Shown here: piece after piece, positions 48,201 to 57,862 of the stretch | How positions within the stretch are numbered: position 1 is the first letter of the stretch | Layout: every line of letters starts with the position of its first letter | Assembly: GCA_002433025.1 (NCBI GenBank) | Contig: DJGZ01000070.1 | Coordinates: 1-64,000, forward strand | Direction of reading: 5' to 3' | Length of the DNA stretch: 64,000 nucleotides | DNA from: Bacteroidales bacterium UBA5833 | GTDB taxonomy: Bacteria > Bacteroidota > Bacteroidia > Bacteroidales > Lentimicrobiaceae | Notes under the pieces: generated by a model | Told to the model about the DNA's origin: nothing | Database searches by the model: none | What the model saw: only the letters and a program-made list of their open reading frames with translations | Translations under genes and position numbers: made by a program

Positions 48201-51200
48201 ATTGAACTGATCACTGTCCATGTAGCACCAGCATCTGTACTGAGCTCAACATATGCACTCTGTCCATAAGAACCATCAAAGTAGCTGGCGAAGTTCAGAC
48301 GGTAAGTCGGAAGATCTGTCCAGTCCATTTCCGGAGTGATCAGATAATCGCAGCATCCGTTTCCGTTTTCAGCGTCGTCGTTGCTGACGGCATACTTGGT
48401 GTGCGGAGGAATGGCAAACGCAGAGCTGCTTCCATTGGTGGTAGCATACCATCCGGTGGTGCTCTGGGTCAGTGCCTGCCAGCCTGCCGGCGGGAATACA
48501 CTGCCTTCGAAATCTTCGGCGGTAGCAATTGCAAGCGGCTCATCCCAGGTAGCAACAAGGGTAAGGTCGTCTACATAAAGGTTGCGCGGTTTGTATTTCT
48601 TCTCGAGGAGGAGAATATCAAACGTACGGTTCGAGGTGATGTTGGGGGTAATTACATAATCGTCGAAACCAACCTTGGCTGCGAAGAGGGTGTAATTGCC
48701 TTTCCATACATTTTCAAATACCACGGTACCATCTTCAGGTACAGTTGCAGTGTACACTTCGTAAGGATAATCCAAACCGGTGAGGCTCACAACAGCACCT
48801 GCAGGGCTTCCGCCGGTGGTAAGGCTTACATTACAGGTAACGGTAACCAGTTTCTTATGGCCTACGATGTTGGAGTAAGCTTTTTCTGATTCTCCGCCAT
48901 TGGTGTAATTGGTGGCTACTGCATAGGCATACCATCCCTCGGGCAGCGGGCCGTAAGCGATATCGGTATAATTGGTGTTGGCAACAGTACCGCTGAGCAG
49001 GGTAAGGGTTCCGGCTTCAGGACCAGCATTCGGGTCGAAACCGCTCACGCGCCATACCTTGTAACTGGTAACACCACGCTCAGAATCCTGGATAGCAAGA
49101 TACTGTCCTTCACCTTCAACACCTGCCTGGGCAATGGGTGCCGACTGTGAAATCAGGGCGCGCTGTTTAACCGGAGTCCTTACTTCGTTGGAAGCGTTAC
49201 GGGCTACATCGGTTGCAACAGGACCGTTCACAAAAGCACGGATCATCATATCCTGGAACGGAGAAAGTGCCCAGTTCCCACCGGCGCTCACGTTGCGTGA
49301 GTAGCTGCGGTAGAGGGTCGGGATGGTCTGGTCGATACCCACCGGAGCACAGTTGGGCGAAGTTGCGCCCTGAACCATGCCAAGGTAGAAACTACCTTCG
49401 GTAATGGTTGCGCTGAGACCTGAGAAATCAACCCATCCGAGGTTATTAACCGTTACTTCGATAGAATCAAGAACGGTTCCCGGGAGTCCGTTTGCACCGT
49501 CATCATCAATAACAACTGCGCCAAAGGTGGTTCCGAGGAATCCTGTGTTGTTGTTGGGGAAGCTGCCATCACCTACATAGATACGGCCACCGTAAATGGT
49601 TGCGGGATATCCGGCAGGGGTGAATTTCACAGCGTTCATGTTGCCGGGTAATGCCCATGCAGCATAGTTTTCAGCTGTACCGTCATCGTACAGTACTTCG
49701 TAGTTGGGCTCGGGGAGACCCCAGGTAACTTCTACCTGTGTGTCAGCCTCGTTAACTACTGCATGTACAAGTGTAGGAGGATAGAATTCCTCTTCAAGTT
49801 CTGCATCAACTACGGTGGTATTGGTTTCGGTAACTACAACGCCTGTCACAAATTCGGTGGTGAAACCGGTTTTTGAGAATGACATATCATAGGTGCCGGC
49901 ATCCACGATCATGGAATACTCACCTTCTTCGGTGGTAGTGGCTGAATACATACCGGCAGTTACAACGGCACCGTGGATGGGCGAACCATCAACAGCGCTG
50001 GTAACGGTACCGGCGATCATACCCGGGTTGTAAACAACCATGGTGGCGGGGATCATCACGATCTCGTTGGCCAGGTCGTTGGTGTTCAGCTCAAGCTCAA
50101 CATTGTGTGTTCCAACCGGATAATTTTCATCATCTGAGGTAAAGGTGGCAACCACGTCAACAAATTCGCCGGGGGCAACCTGTCCCTGAGCGGGAACTAC
50201 TGAAGTGATGAATGTAGGAACGGGTACACCAATCCATACAGCCAGACCATCATGCAGATAAGCACTATTGTAATTAATATTGGTTGCAATGGTTCCTGCA
50301 CTGTTTTCAATACCAACAGTTGCACTGGAAATATCAAAACCTCCTACAATGGTGTTGTAATACATCATGATGTTACCGTTCTGATGCAGATGTACCTGAG
50401 CGGTAATTCTGCCGGCTGATGATGAGGGATACTCATTGTAGTTGGTAAACTGGATTACCCAGTAATCGCCCATGTTCTGATAGTAAACGGCAGAAGCGGG
50501 GCCAGCACCGTGAAGGTCATCCCAGCACCATGCAATCAGGTTATTGGGGGTGCTTGTGCTCGGAATATTCTGATTTGAAAGTGAACTTGAAGTGCTTCCG
50601 AAAATCAGGTAACCGTTTGAGCTGATGTTCACCTGCGAGTAAGTGTTTTCGTAGAACGGGAATGAGAATCCAATGTTGTAGGGTCCTACAACATTGTCAT
50701 CTGACAGTCCGGTAACCAGGGTTCCGGTAGCAGAAATATCATTCCATACGAAAGCGGGTCCGCCGGCTTCGTCGCTGTCGATCCACATGTAACCGAATTC
50801 ATCGGGACCACCTGCACCACGGAGGTTGCGGTTGCCCATGCCGTCGGTAGGATCAACTTCGCCCTTTTCAACCGCAACGGGCTCAACCATGGAGCGTACG
50901 TTGGGGGTGAAGTCAGGAGAATTTACCAGCTGACGTGCAGCATACTCGGGGAATGAGAAAGCAAGGGTGCCTTCACCGGTATTTGATACGCGGAAAGTAA
51001 CGCCTTCGCTGGTATTGGGATACTGCTCATTGTAAAGAGAAGCCGGGTTCAGCACCAGCACAGGATTGGCCCACTCGATGGTAACCGGTCCTGCAGGCGC
51101 AGAGTTGCCTTCATCAAATACAGCCTGAACGGTGTATGAATATACGCCGTAGGCGGGCAGGGTTTCGGTGAAGGTTGTATTGTTGGTTACACCAACCTGT

Positions 51201-53482
51201 GCTCCGTCGCGTTTTACCACGAAATAGAGGAAATCACGGGTTCCGCCGTATGACCAGTTCAGGGTAACAACACCATCAACAGGGTTGGTAAGGTTAGCTG
51301 TAAGGTCAAAAGGAACATTCAGCGGGGTGCCTGCAACGGTCATGGTAACCGGAACTACTACCGTTCCGACATTGGGATTCGATGAAGTAAAGGTCACCTC
51401 GGCTGTTTTCACGGTACCTGCTGCAAGTCCGCTGGCGTTGAAGGCCATGGGAACATTGAAGTTGGTATAGGCCGCAATGGTTCCGTTGGTCTGGCCAATG
51501 GTCAGCCAGTTGTTAGGACCAGGTGAGGTAAACGCAACAGTTGCATTCCATGTAAGCACACCGTCGCCGTTGTTGGCAATGTTGATGGCACCGTCAACCA
51601 TTTCGTTGGGGTTTACAGCAACACTGTAAGGATTAGGCGTTACGGCCATGGAAGGACGCAGCATGGCAACGTTCTGGTAAATAGTTGTTGATGGCTCAAC
51701 GACTGCATCCATAACTGTGTTGTTGTATCCTGTAAGTGTAGCTGTTAACTGATAATTACCGGCAGAGATATCGGTAAAAGCATAAGCTCCGTTGACTGCA
51801 GAAGTGGTTGAAATGGTATTCAGCCCGTTAAACAAGCTGATTGAAACGCCCCCGAGGGGAATTCCGAATCCATTGGTGGTAAACCCTTCGAGTGAGCCGA
51901 TACCGGCGGTTGTGGTAAATGTCCAGGTAGCATTGCCTGTTGCATTACCAATTGTGTTATAAGGTACTACCTGCCAGTAATACTGGGTGGCAGTATTCAG
52001 GGCAGCAGCAGGGGTATATGTAAGAACGTTTACAACATCCACGCCGTTTGCAATATTGGTGGGAGGGTTGTCAGTTCCCAGATATACATAATATCCATCG
52101 GGACTTCCACCGCCTGAGGTGTTGGGGGCCCAGAATAAACCTACATCGACAGGCATTCCGACCGCACCGTTAGCGGGCGAAGAATACTGAGCTGCCAGAG
52201 GAGCCATGGGACCAAAAGTATAGGTAAGGCCATCAGCAGGATAAACTACATTGCTGAAGGTCATAGTGGCGGTATTGGCTGTACCTGCAATGGAGGCCGC
52301 CCAATCGGTTGTTGAAGTACGGTTCATGAAAATGCCTGCAAGGCTTCCACCCAAACCAACCTGCGCAGTAGTTGCGGTTGTATTGGTGGTTGTATTTGCA
52401 CCATAAACGATTTCAACCATATTGATGGTTTCGTGCAGACGAACCTGGAAATTCAGGCTCTCACCAGCTCCACCGTACCTTCTGTAGTTTTTAAACTGAA
52501 CTACACAAATCCGGTTGGGGGCTGTACCAATGGTTTCAACCCTGATGGATGATCCGGTCTGAGCCTGTAAATCGCGGCCAAAGGCAGCAATTCTTGAGCG
52601 CAGATAAGCAGGGATTGCCGTTGAAGCTGCACTCAGCGGATTGTATGCTGAAGCGGTCTGCAGATTTACAGACGGAGTAAGCGCACTGTTACCCAGGGCA
52701 ATCCATCCGTTATTGTTGATACCTAAACGGTCGAAGGTTTCTGTATTGAATACAAAGGGGAATCCAATATCGAAACCGGGTCCATTATTAGTGGAGCTTC
52801 CGGCAGGAACTGCAGGATCAACATAGTACTGATCATCAGCCGTTTCAGTTCCTACAGCGATGCCTCCGGTAATTTCCGTGTAGGTTCCGGAAGAAGCCAT
52901 GAAACCGTATGCCGGGAAAGTTGGCGGAGGAGCGCTCAGGGTAACATTCAGGGTGAACGAAGGAATGTTGTTGGGTGAAGGCCAGGTATCTATCATGATG
53001 TAATAGGTACCGGGTGTAAGCACAGCAGATGCCTGATGCGGAGCAGCAGTACTACTGGTTGATAATGCAAGGCATGTTCCGGTCTGAGGACATGCATTCA
53101 TAATCCCGACACCTGTGTAAGTAGTCGGACCAGGATTCAGCTGGGCGGTAACGTTATAGGTACCGGTAATGGTGAACTGATAAATAATATCCTCACCACC
53201 ATCATAAGAACCCATACACGTTTCACTGTAAGTGTTTCCACGTCCAACGGTGGTATTCACATCGGTATAGGGGAACGACGGAATCACGATAGGTGTGATA
53301 CAGTCGTCGCCGATAGCCCTGCTACTTCCCTCAGGTGACAATGGAACCACTACTTCGGGTCCATGCAGATCCATCTCCTGCTGAAGAATCATCTGCTCCT
53401 TAGGTGAAGTCACCTGAGCATATGAAAATAATCCAGCAAATGAGAGCAGAACTGCCAGAGTCAGCGTAATTAACTTTCTCAT
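45221..53482 (-). CDS. Giant T9SS-secreted multidomain adhesin-like protein (2753 aa)
   Basis: Signal peptide 1-23 (MRKLITLTLAVLLSFAGLF...YAQ). A pre-peptidase C-terminal-like domain lies about 54-184, nidogen-like regions about 187-427 and 894-1090, an Fn3-like domain about 430-527, and a carboxypeptidase-regulatory-like domain about 530-610. Anchor-J modules lie about 1650-1810 (GCCDYLITPE) and 2227-2380. The cassette about 1897-2147 is almost identical in protein sequence to that of the 2928-aa protein. The T9SS tail is about 2670-2753 (VYPNPSN, ending FTKKVVVTR). The middle of the protein matches the 2535-aa protein; the cassette matches the 2928-aa protein, so it is a mosaic of the two. 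Adhesin or surface-scaffold role is inferred only. Confidence 0.93.
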   Translation of the reverse strand: MRKLITLTLAVLLSFAGLFSYAQVTSPKEQMILQQEMDLHGPEVVVPLSPEGSSRAIGDDCITPIVIPSFPYTDVNTTVGRGNTYSETCMGSYDGGEDIIYQFTITGTYNVTAQLNPGPTTYTGVGIMNACPQTGTCLALSTSSTAAPHQASAVLTPGTYYIMIDTWPSPNNIPSFTLNVTLSAPPPTFPAYGFMASSGTYTEITGGIAVGTETADDQYYVDPAVPAGSSTNNGPGFDIGFPFVFNTETFDRLGINNNGWIALGNSALTPSVNLQTASAYNPLSAASTAIPAYLRSRIAAFGRDLQAQTGSSIRVETIGTAPNRICVVQFKNYRRYGGAGESLNFQVRLHETINMVEIVYGANTTTNTTATTAQVGLGGSLAGIFMNRTSTTDWAASIAGTANTATMTFSNVVYPADGLTYTFGPMAPLAAQYSSPANGAVGMPVDVGLFWAPNTSGGGSPDGYYVYLGTDNPPTNIANGVDVVNVLTYTPAAALNTATQYYWQVVPYNTIGNATGNATWTFTTTAGIGSLEGFTTNGFGIPLGGVSISLFNGLNTISTTSAVNGAYAFTDISAGNYQLTATLTGYNNTVMDAVVEPSTTIYQNVAMLRPSMAVTPNPYSVAVNPNEMVDGAINIANNGDGVLTWNATVAFTSPGPNNWLTIGQTNGTIAAYTNFNVPMAFNASGLAAGTVKTAEVTFTSSNPNVGTVVVPVTMTVAGTPLNVPFDLTANLTNPVDGVVTLNWSYGGTRDFLYFVVKRDGAQVGVTNNTTFTETLPAYGVYSYTVQAVFDEGNSAPAGPVTIEWANPVLVLNPASLYNEQYPNTSEGVTFRVSNTGEGTLAFSFPEYAARQLVNSPDFTPNVRSMVEPVAVEKGEVDPTDGMGNRNLRGAGGPDEFGYMWIDSDEAGGPAFVWNDISATGTLVTGLSDDNVVGPYNIGFSFPFYENTYSQVNISSNGYLIFGSTSSSLSNQNIPSTSTPNNLIAWCWDDLHGAGPASAVYYQNMGDYWVIQFTNYNEYPSSSAGRITAQVHLHQNGNIMMYYNTIVGGFDISSATVGIENSAGTIATNINYNSAYLHDGLAVWIGVPVPTFITSVVPAQGQVAPGEFVDVVATFTSDDENYPVGTHNVELELNTNDLANEIVMIPATMVVYNPGMIAGTVTSAVDGSPIHGAVVTAGMYSATTTEEGEYSMIVDAGTYDMSFSKTGFTTEFVTGVVVTETNTTVVDAELEEEFYPPTLVHAVVNEADTQVEVTWGLPEPNYEVLYDDGTAENYAAWALPGNMNAVKFTPAGYPATIYGGRIYVGDGSFPNNNTGFLGTTFGAVVIDDDGANGLPGTVLDSIEVTVNNLGWVDFSGLSATITEGSFYLGMVQGATSPNCAPVGIDQTIPTLYRSYSRNVSAGGNWALSPFQDMMIRAFVNGPVATDVARNASNEVRTPVKQRALISQSAPIAQAGVEGEGQYLAIQDSERGVTSYKVWRVSGFDPNAGPEAGTLTLLSGTVANTNYTDIAYGPLPEGWYAYAVATNYTNGGESEKAYSNIVGHKKLVTVTCNVSLTTGGSPAGAVVSLTGLDYPYEVYTATVPEDGTVVFENVWKGNYTLFAAKVGFDDYVITPNITSNRTFDILLLEKKYKPRNLYVDDLTLVATWDEPLAIATAEDFEGSVFPPAGWQALTQSTTGWYATTNGSSSAFAIPPHTKYAVSNDDAENGNGCCDYLITPEMDWTDLPTYRLNFASYFDGSYGQSAYVELSTDAGATWTVISSMVAAPGAWQDIEIDLAQFSGASGLNSVWVAFHADDNGAWASGWAVDDIQIASGGVPLQGYGVFLDGTLVDNTPDQTYTYTNLNFGQEYLAGVAALFSSGYSELDTYLFRSRYLIPPDSLEGMSPLGTDYAHLTWLPPTSPTGLGDNQDRVVATETQAAADVVAVLTPRTFPQTNVPLASNRNVLYDNGPLVNSPGTGSGGADESILQTGLGMGTYGFGMQQSAGNSVADDFEVTGNWNVQNIEFFGYQTGSSTSSTFTGVYCRVYDGAPNAGGTVIWGDLVTNRMISTEWSNIYRNDNGPGGSTDRPIMRIVAETPGLTLSPGTYWVEWQTTGSLSSGPWVPAVTINGETTTGNALQYTGSWAALVDVGPQGLPFILNGTGGGSGGGSVPSNLLGYNLYRDDMLAAYVEHPQTEYFDLNLAPATYSYHITAVYDLTPYGFAGQTGESMIEGPVDVTVSYGYELPFVENFNTGLFETNQWTVDGDNWRIAGQVGNDAPSAEFYFNPVTSDYTQSLTSYYMIGSGIIDGKIMLDFDLKHTLVNPTEEESLAVEVYNGSSWIQVVEYTNAESFDWETKSVDITNQAKGKVFRVRFTASGVATTDIFNWLVDNVHIYRVCAEPINLTADVNFPYLEQVVLNWEAPSGSGPGPSGWLAWDNGVNTDAIGLQGGGTFNVAVRFTPTQLAQYAGTSLTKIRLFPYGPGGSITLKVWTGANASTLVLTQPVASYTAGAWNEFTLNTPIPVTGATELWFGYAVTHTANDYVAGCDAGPAVAGFGDMLSLDGSVWESMATAYGLNYNWNLQGYVETLDAVASVLTPLSDPTVYGTVSQIERGNLPALPGAALPAEISSSRALVGYNIFRDGVMIGSTTETTYIDADEALDLYNEYCYTVTAVYEDCESGMSEEACVVLTNVPVVENSLRVYPNPSNSVVNIELTGNISQVVVYNYLGQVVYENNVTGAQTIQLNVRNYESGAYLVKFISREGESFTKKVVVTR

Positions 53483-53600
53483 TTTGTTTGTTTTACTTGT
53501 TTAATTAAACTTAAAGTGAACTGATGATGATTATTTATTTCATTCCTCAATAAAGAGGAGATTGAAATACGGTTAATAAATCATGCTTCTCTTTTGTGTG

Positions 53601-53610
53601 CCTCCTTTCT
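53601..53610 (-). promoter_or_regulatory. Distal Shine-Dalgarno-like element (STAB-SD-like), leader of 2753-aa gene
   Basis: Minus-strand AGAAAGGAGG, 119 nt before the ATG. Only a three-codon frame (ATG ATT TAT TAA) follows. A short TGTC/GACA hairpin abuts its upstream side. Confidence 0.65.
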
Positions 53611-54073
53611 GTCAGACTGACAATTTTAATTGATCAATTATTGTTTACTGGTTAACATTTCAAAGAAAAAACCCTTGGAGATAATTATCCCGGAGGGGTG
53701 ACTTTATGGTATTAATAATCTTTAGCTATTCATCAACCTCCCGCTAAGTGGCAGGTCTGAGGACCGGATAAACAAACCAGAAAATTCATGCGCAATGAAG
53801 CGAACCGGGAATCCGGAAAGGATGCAAACCGCAATTCCGGAAGGGTATTGCTTACCGGCTTCCGGATGAGGCAAAGCAGATGGAAAAATGGTCATTCTGT
53901 TAGCCAAGTTTCTCAGTTTATTACAGATAATCCAACATCAGAGATCAATAGAAATTCCCGATTTTGTTCCGTACAGAAAATCTTTGTTCAATCTCAATTC
54001 CACGCTGACAATTAAAAGCCCTTAGATCTGACCTGTACTAAAACACAATATATCAATATGCTGACAGGCACTA

Positions 54074-54087
54074 ACCTTTATAAAGGT
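54074..54087. promoter_or_regulatory. 14-bp palindrome after ECF-type element D
   Basis: ACCTTTATAAAGGT, a perfect palindrome lying a few bases after the predicted transcription start of copy D. It could be an operator or a 5'-terminal RNA hairpin. Confidence 0.35.
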
Positions 54088-54098
54088 ACTTTTAGTTA

Positions 54099-54129
54099 AA
54101 GACAACCGAAACCGGTTTTACCCCTATTC
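54099..54129 (-). promoter_or_regulatory. ECF-type promoter element, copy D
   Basis: Gapless match to the motif, about 617 nt before the ATG of the 2753-aa gene. Confidence 0.7.
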
Positions 54130-54357
54130 CGTTCGTCACTTTTTTTCAATAATTCTGTTATTTTCCCGCAAATAATTCCGGAAACCACTATTTATGGTAA
54201 ATCCGGGCAAAAGTAATACCGGAAATGCTGATTTTCGGACGGGACAAACCTCTTCCGGTGATCAGATTCCGGGTCCGGGCAGCCTGTAAGGAATAGTATA
54301 GCGTGAAAAGGTTGGTAGCAAGGTAAGAGTTTTGCGGGTGGCTGCCTTTTCCGGACG

Positions 54358-54365
54358 CAAATATA
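54358..54365 (-). promoter_or_regulatory. Possible housekeeping -7 box upstream of element D
   Basis: Minus-strand TATATTTG fits TAnnTTTG. No gene starts nearby; it could be a second promoter for the 2753-aa gene or chance. Confidence 0.25.
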
Positions 54366-54658
54366 GTAATTTATGCCAATACAAAACATCCGTTATTGAA
54401 ATTTAGCTGTGGCTTTAAAATAATGAATATCTGGCTCATTATAAGGCACTTGGCCTACACAAAAGAGTGTAATCAGATCCCGGCGTTAACCTTTCAGGTC
54501 TCTATACACCCGCTGCATTGCTAAAAACCGGCCCGGAATTGTCCGGATGCTCTCAATCAGCACCTGACTATCAGCAGGAAAGAACAGCGCTTCGGGGAAA
54601 ACGAACCTGCATTTAAAGACATGATAAAGCAGGGCAGATGCAGTTAAAAGGGATGGAA

Positions 54659-57600
54659 CTACCTGGCAACACTTAATATCATATACCGGATATTGCCAGA
54701 CTCATCTTTGAGCAGGCAGGGATAAATTCCGGCGGCAAGCCCGGAAACATCAAGAAAACTGTTTGCACCGCTGAAACCGGAGGTAAATGACGCTGTCAGG
54801 ACTTTCTGCCCGGTTGAACTATATAATTCCACTTCATACCTTACCGGAGATTCGGACCACGGGAGGTTTACCCATACTCTTTCACCGGCCGGATTGGGAT
54901 AAAGGAACGGAATATCCTCACCATCCTTGCCGGGATCCGGCACCTGAATGCTGATTTTCTGATTGTTCACACTCATCACCACATCTTCTGCATCCGGATG
55001 GAGGGGCGACAGCGTAATCAACGGTGAAAGCGCGTTGGTATAACCTGCTTTTTCACCCCACAGGCGGTATGTTCCGAAAGGTAATGATTCAAAGTTGAAA
55101 TTCCCTTCCATATCGGAAAGTGCCCAACGGATGATACGGGTAAGTGAAGGATTCATCAGGTACACCACATGATTGGGTGCAGGCAGGTAACCCGGTGTTG
55201 TGGCAGGCGGGCCGGCAGGATCAAACCAGGATTCATTATAAATATCCGCATCCCTGCCGGCATCCCCCGGATAGGTGCAGGTTCCGCTGATGGAGCCCGC
55301 ACCGGACGGAACAGTATTAGCAAGTCCTTCCAGACGGATATCTACATCATAAACATCAGCATCGAGGGGAAGCAGGTAGGCTGGTTGCCAGAATGAGCCG
55401 GAAGCGTAATAGGAAGGAACAAATCCGGCATACAATGACGGCTCACCAAGTGCAAAAAGATAGTAGGAACCGGCCGGTAATTCATTAAAAATGAATTTCC
55501 CGTCCTCCGCCGATTGCGCAAGTGCAACAGCCCGCGTTCCGGCTTCCTCCCTGTTCATGGCCAACACAACGCCGCCAGCCACCGGGCCTGATTCGTACAA
55601 TAACCTGCCCGAAATACTGAATGCAGGCTTAACCGTCAACAGTAGTTCATCATTGATGTCACCGCACTCTGATTGCAGGTAAAGCGTCAGTATAACCGAA
55701 CCGGCTTCAAGGTCTGAACTTCCGGGGGAATAATGTGTCAATAGTTGCGCAGGGTTGTCAAAAGTCCCGTCACCGGATGTTGTCCATAACAAACCGTTAT
55801 AATCCGAAGCGGTTGCAGCACTGCTGTAATATCCGGATTCCGGACTTACGACGGTATCATTGCCGGCAAATACCGATGGCTGACCCATGATGGTAAGCAG
55901 CATCCGGTCATAAAGGGTATAATCTGCATTGACGATGCCAAGGGTAAGGTTTACTGAGCCGGCGGCAATATCGGCGGGACCCGGGACATACCGGGTGCTG
56001 AGCGCCTGAGGATTGACAAAGGCCCCGTCGCCATCTGTTTCCCAGAATAAGTGCTGATAGTCTATGGCGGTGGCACTTCCGGTCACAAAGTACGTATCTT
56101 CACAAATGGAAGCATCCCCTCCCGCCCATGGGCCGGCAACCGCATAGCTATAAGCGCTTTCGTGTCCCTCAACCTGGTCCCTGATACCGTCAGCATCCGT
56201 ATCGTATGCAGTAACAGCTATGGTTTCGGCCAGGTCATATGCACTGATTACAAAAAGGGTATCCGAACCTGCATCGGCGATCTGGCTGAATGAGCCATCA
56301 GGATTCAGGCCATAATAAACCTTGTAACCAGCAAGATCAGATTCTGAATTGGGTAGCCAGTTTACCAGCACATCAGGTCCGACCTGCCGTTTAACCACCA
56401 TGCGGGGCCTGGAAACCGGCGCTACCGGATCGGGCTGATAGAGAAACGGCTTGTATATCACTTCTCCAAGGACAGGCTGATCATATACGTCAAAAATCAG
56501 GGAATCAATCACCAGGGTATCATTGGTAAACCAATAGTTTCCCTCAGCATGAAGGTCGGTTTCGAAACGGTTTACAAACACGGCCGTATCCCTGACCCCC
56601 TGAATTGAATTGTTGTGGATACCAAGCTGGGGGCCGGCTTCAAAAAGAAATGCCTCTTCCGCATTCCCTGAAACCATATTGTATTCAAAACGATTGTTGA
56701 CCGAATATTTGAAATCCTTATGGGTGACCCTGATCCCGGCCGCATTGTCATATATATTATTTCCGGTAATCAGGTTATTGTTTGATCCGTCCGTCATCAG
56801 CATTCCCCACCCTGTATTCTGCCTGATTGTATTTCCTTCGATGCTGCTGATTGCCGCTTTGCTGAGCATAAGCCCGGTTTCATTCAACTCAATCAGGTTG
56901 TCCCTGATGGTGTCCGCATCCTGTGAAAGCTTAAGCCCGATATCGTTGTTCCTGATGATGTTATTGCTGATGCTGTTCAAACCCGGGTCGTTGTTCCCGC
57001 CGTTGCCGATATGCAGTCCGATGTTATTGAAGGCGACCGTATTCCCAGAAATCAGGTTGTGCTGGATGTTTCCCTGGCCTATGCTCATAAACAGTGCAAT
57101 ATTCCTGTTAAAGCTCAGGTTATTGTCAGTTATGCGGTTATTCCGGCTGATGTTGTTGGAAGGGAAAAATATGCCGATATCACAATTGGTAACCTGGCAG
57201 CCGCTGATGATATTATCCCCCGAATTTTTAATGTACATGCCGTAGCTGCATGCGTCAATAATTGAATTCTTCAGGAACAGCGAGGCACCTGACTGAAGAT
57301 AAACACCATAATCGCTGTTCATGATCTGTATATCCGGAGCATGGATCAGCGCGGTATCCGATAAAACCAGGGCGGTGGTGGTTTGCCTGATCAGGACATG
57401 ACTAAGCAGATTACCGCCTAGATAATTTCCTTCATCATCGGCAATGGTGCGGGAAACAAAAATATTTATCCCGTCCCATTTCTTATCCGTATCTCCTGAG
57501 GGATTGTGTGAATCGAACAATATCTGATTGTCCGGTGTGCCCCCGGCCAGCAGCGTCCCCCCCTCTATCCTCAGGCTGGTGCGAATCATAAAATAAAGTT

Positions 57601-57799
57601 GCGTTCCCGGCATAATAGTAAGGGTAACCCCTTCGGGAACAATCAATGACTCAATAACAATATATGGATTCAGCGCGGGGGTATAAACCGTATTCTCAGT
57701 AATAAGTCCGCCGACATATTCCTGGGCAGCAAGTGGCCTGAAGCCTGTCAGTATCAGGAGCAAAGAAATGAAACAAAACCGGCGGATCCTATAATTCAT
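54659..57799 (-). CDS. T9SS-secreted right-handed beta-helix protein (1046 aa)
   Basis: Signal peptide about 1-26 (ends RPLAAQ). A right-handed parallel beta-helix of NosD/polysaccharide-lyase-like repeats spans about 60-430 (recurring N-x-I-x-x-N and GxGLxL-type rungs such as NNLITGNNIYDNAAGI). An Fn3-like domain follows about 455-540. Two PKD-like repeats lie about 550-720 (TDGDGAFVNPQAL and TSGDGTFDNPAQL). Two carboxypeptidase-regulatory/Cna-B-like domains lie about 725-940. The T9SS tail about 965-1046 starts at FLYPNPAGERVWV. Catalytic residues of lyases were not identified; glycan binding or cleavage at the cell surface is inferred. It lies between the giant adhesins and the sigma/FecR locus but lacks the ECF-type element. 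Confidence 0.9.
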   Translation of the reverse strand: MNYRIRRFCFISLLLILTGFRPLAAQEYVGGLITENTVYTPALNPYIVIESLIVPEGVTLTIMPGTQLYFMIRTSLRIEGGTLLAGGTPDNQILFDSHNPSGDTDKKWDGINIFVSRTIADDEGNYLGGNLLSHVLIRQTTTALVLSDTALIHAPDIQIMNSDYGVYLQSGASLFLKNSIIDACSYGMYIKNSGDNIISGCQVTNCDIGIFFPSNNISRNNRITDNNLSFNRNIALFMSIGQGNIQHNLISGNTVAFNNIGLHIGNGGNNDPGLNSISNNIIRNNDIGLKLSQDADTIRDNLIELNETGLMLSKAAISSIEGNTIRQNTGWGMLMTDGSNNNLITGNNIYDNAAGIRVTHKDFKYSVNNRFEYNMVSGNAEEAFLFEAGPQLGIHNNSIQGVRDTAVFVNRFETDLHAEGNYWFTNDTLVIDSLIFDVYDQPVLGEVIYKPFLYQPDPVAPVSRPRMVVKRQVGPDVLVNWLPNSESDLAGYKVYYGLNPDGSFSQIADAGSDTLFVISAYDLAETIAVTAYDTDADGIRDQVEGHESAYSYAVAGPWAGGDASICEDTYFVTGSATAIDYQHLFWETDGDGAFVNPQALSTRYVPGPADIAAGSVNLTLGIVNADYTLYDRMLLTIMGQPSVFAGNDTVVSPESGYYSSAATASDYNGLLWTTSGDGTFDNPAQLLTHYSPGSSDLEAGSVILTLYLQSECGDINDELLLTVKPAFSISGRLLYESGPVAGGVVLAMNREEAGTRAVALAQSAEDGKFIFNELPAGSYYLFALGEPSLYAGFVPSYYASGSFWQPAYLLPLDADVYDVDIRLEGLANTVPSGAGSISGTCTYPGDAGRDADIYNESWFDPAGPPATTPGYLPAPNHVVYLMNPSLTRIIRWALSDMEGNFNFESLPFGTYRLWGEKAGYTNALSPLITLSPLHPDAEDVVMSVNNQKISIQVPDPGKDGEDIPFLYPNPAGERVWVNLPWSESPVRYEVELYSSTGQKVLTASFTSGFSGANSFLDVSGLAAGIYPCLLKDESGNIRYMILSVAR

Positions 57800-57862
57800 T
57801 CCAGTAGCAATATGTTAGGTCAGTCCCGGGTAAAGCCGATCCGGAAAATAGTTTTTATCAAA

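Larger units (their letters stand above)
53483..54658. other. 1.18-kb intergenic region: leader of 2753-aa gene and upstream DNA
   Basis: No convincing gene. Holds the AGAAAGGAGG element, a TCCTC/GAGGA hairpin between it and the ATG that could pair with the element, the ECF-type element copy D, a 14-bp palindrome just downstream of the predicted transcript start, and a possible second promoter box at 54358-54365. The stretch 54370-54658, downstream of the beta-helix gene, shows nothing clear. Confidence 0.7.

Noticed and set aside
53722..53907. 61-codon minus-strand frame in the leader of the 2753-aa gene
   Set aside because: Same reasons; unrelated to the frames in the other leaders.
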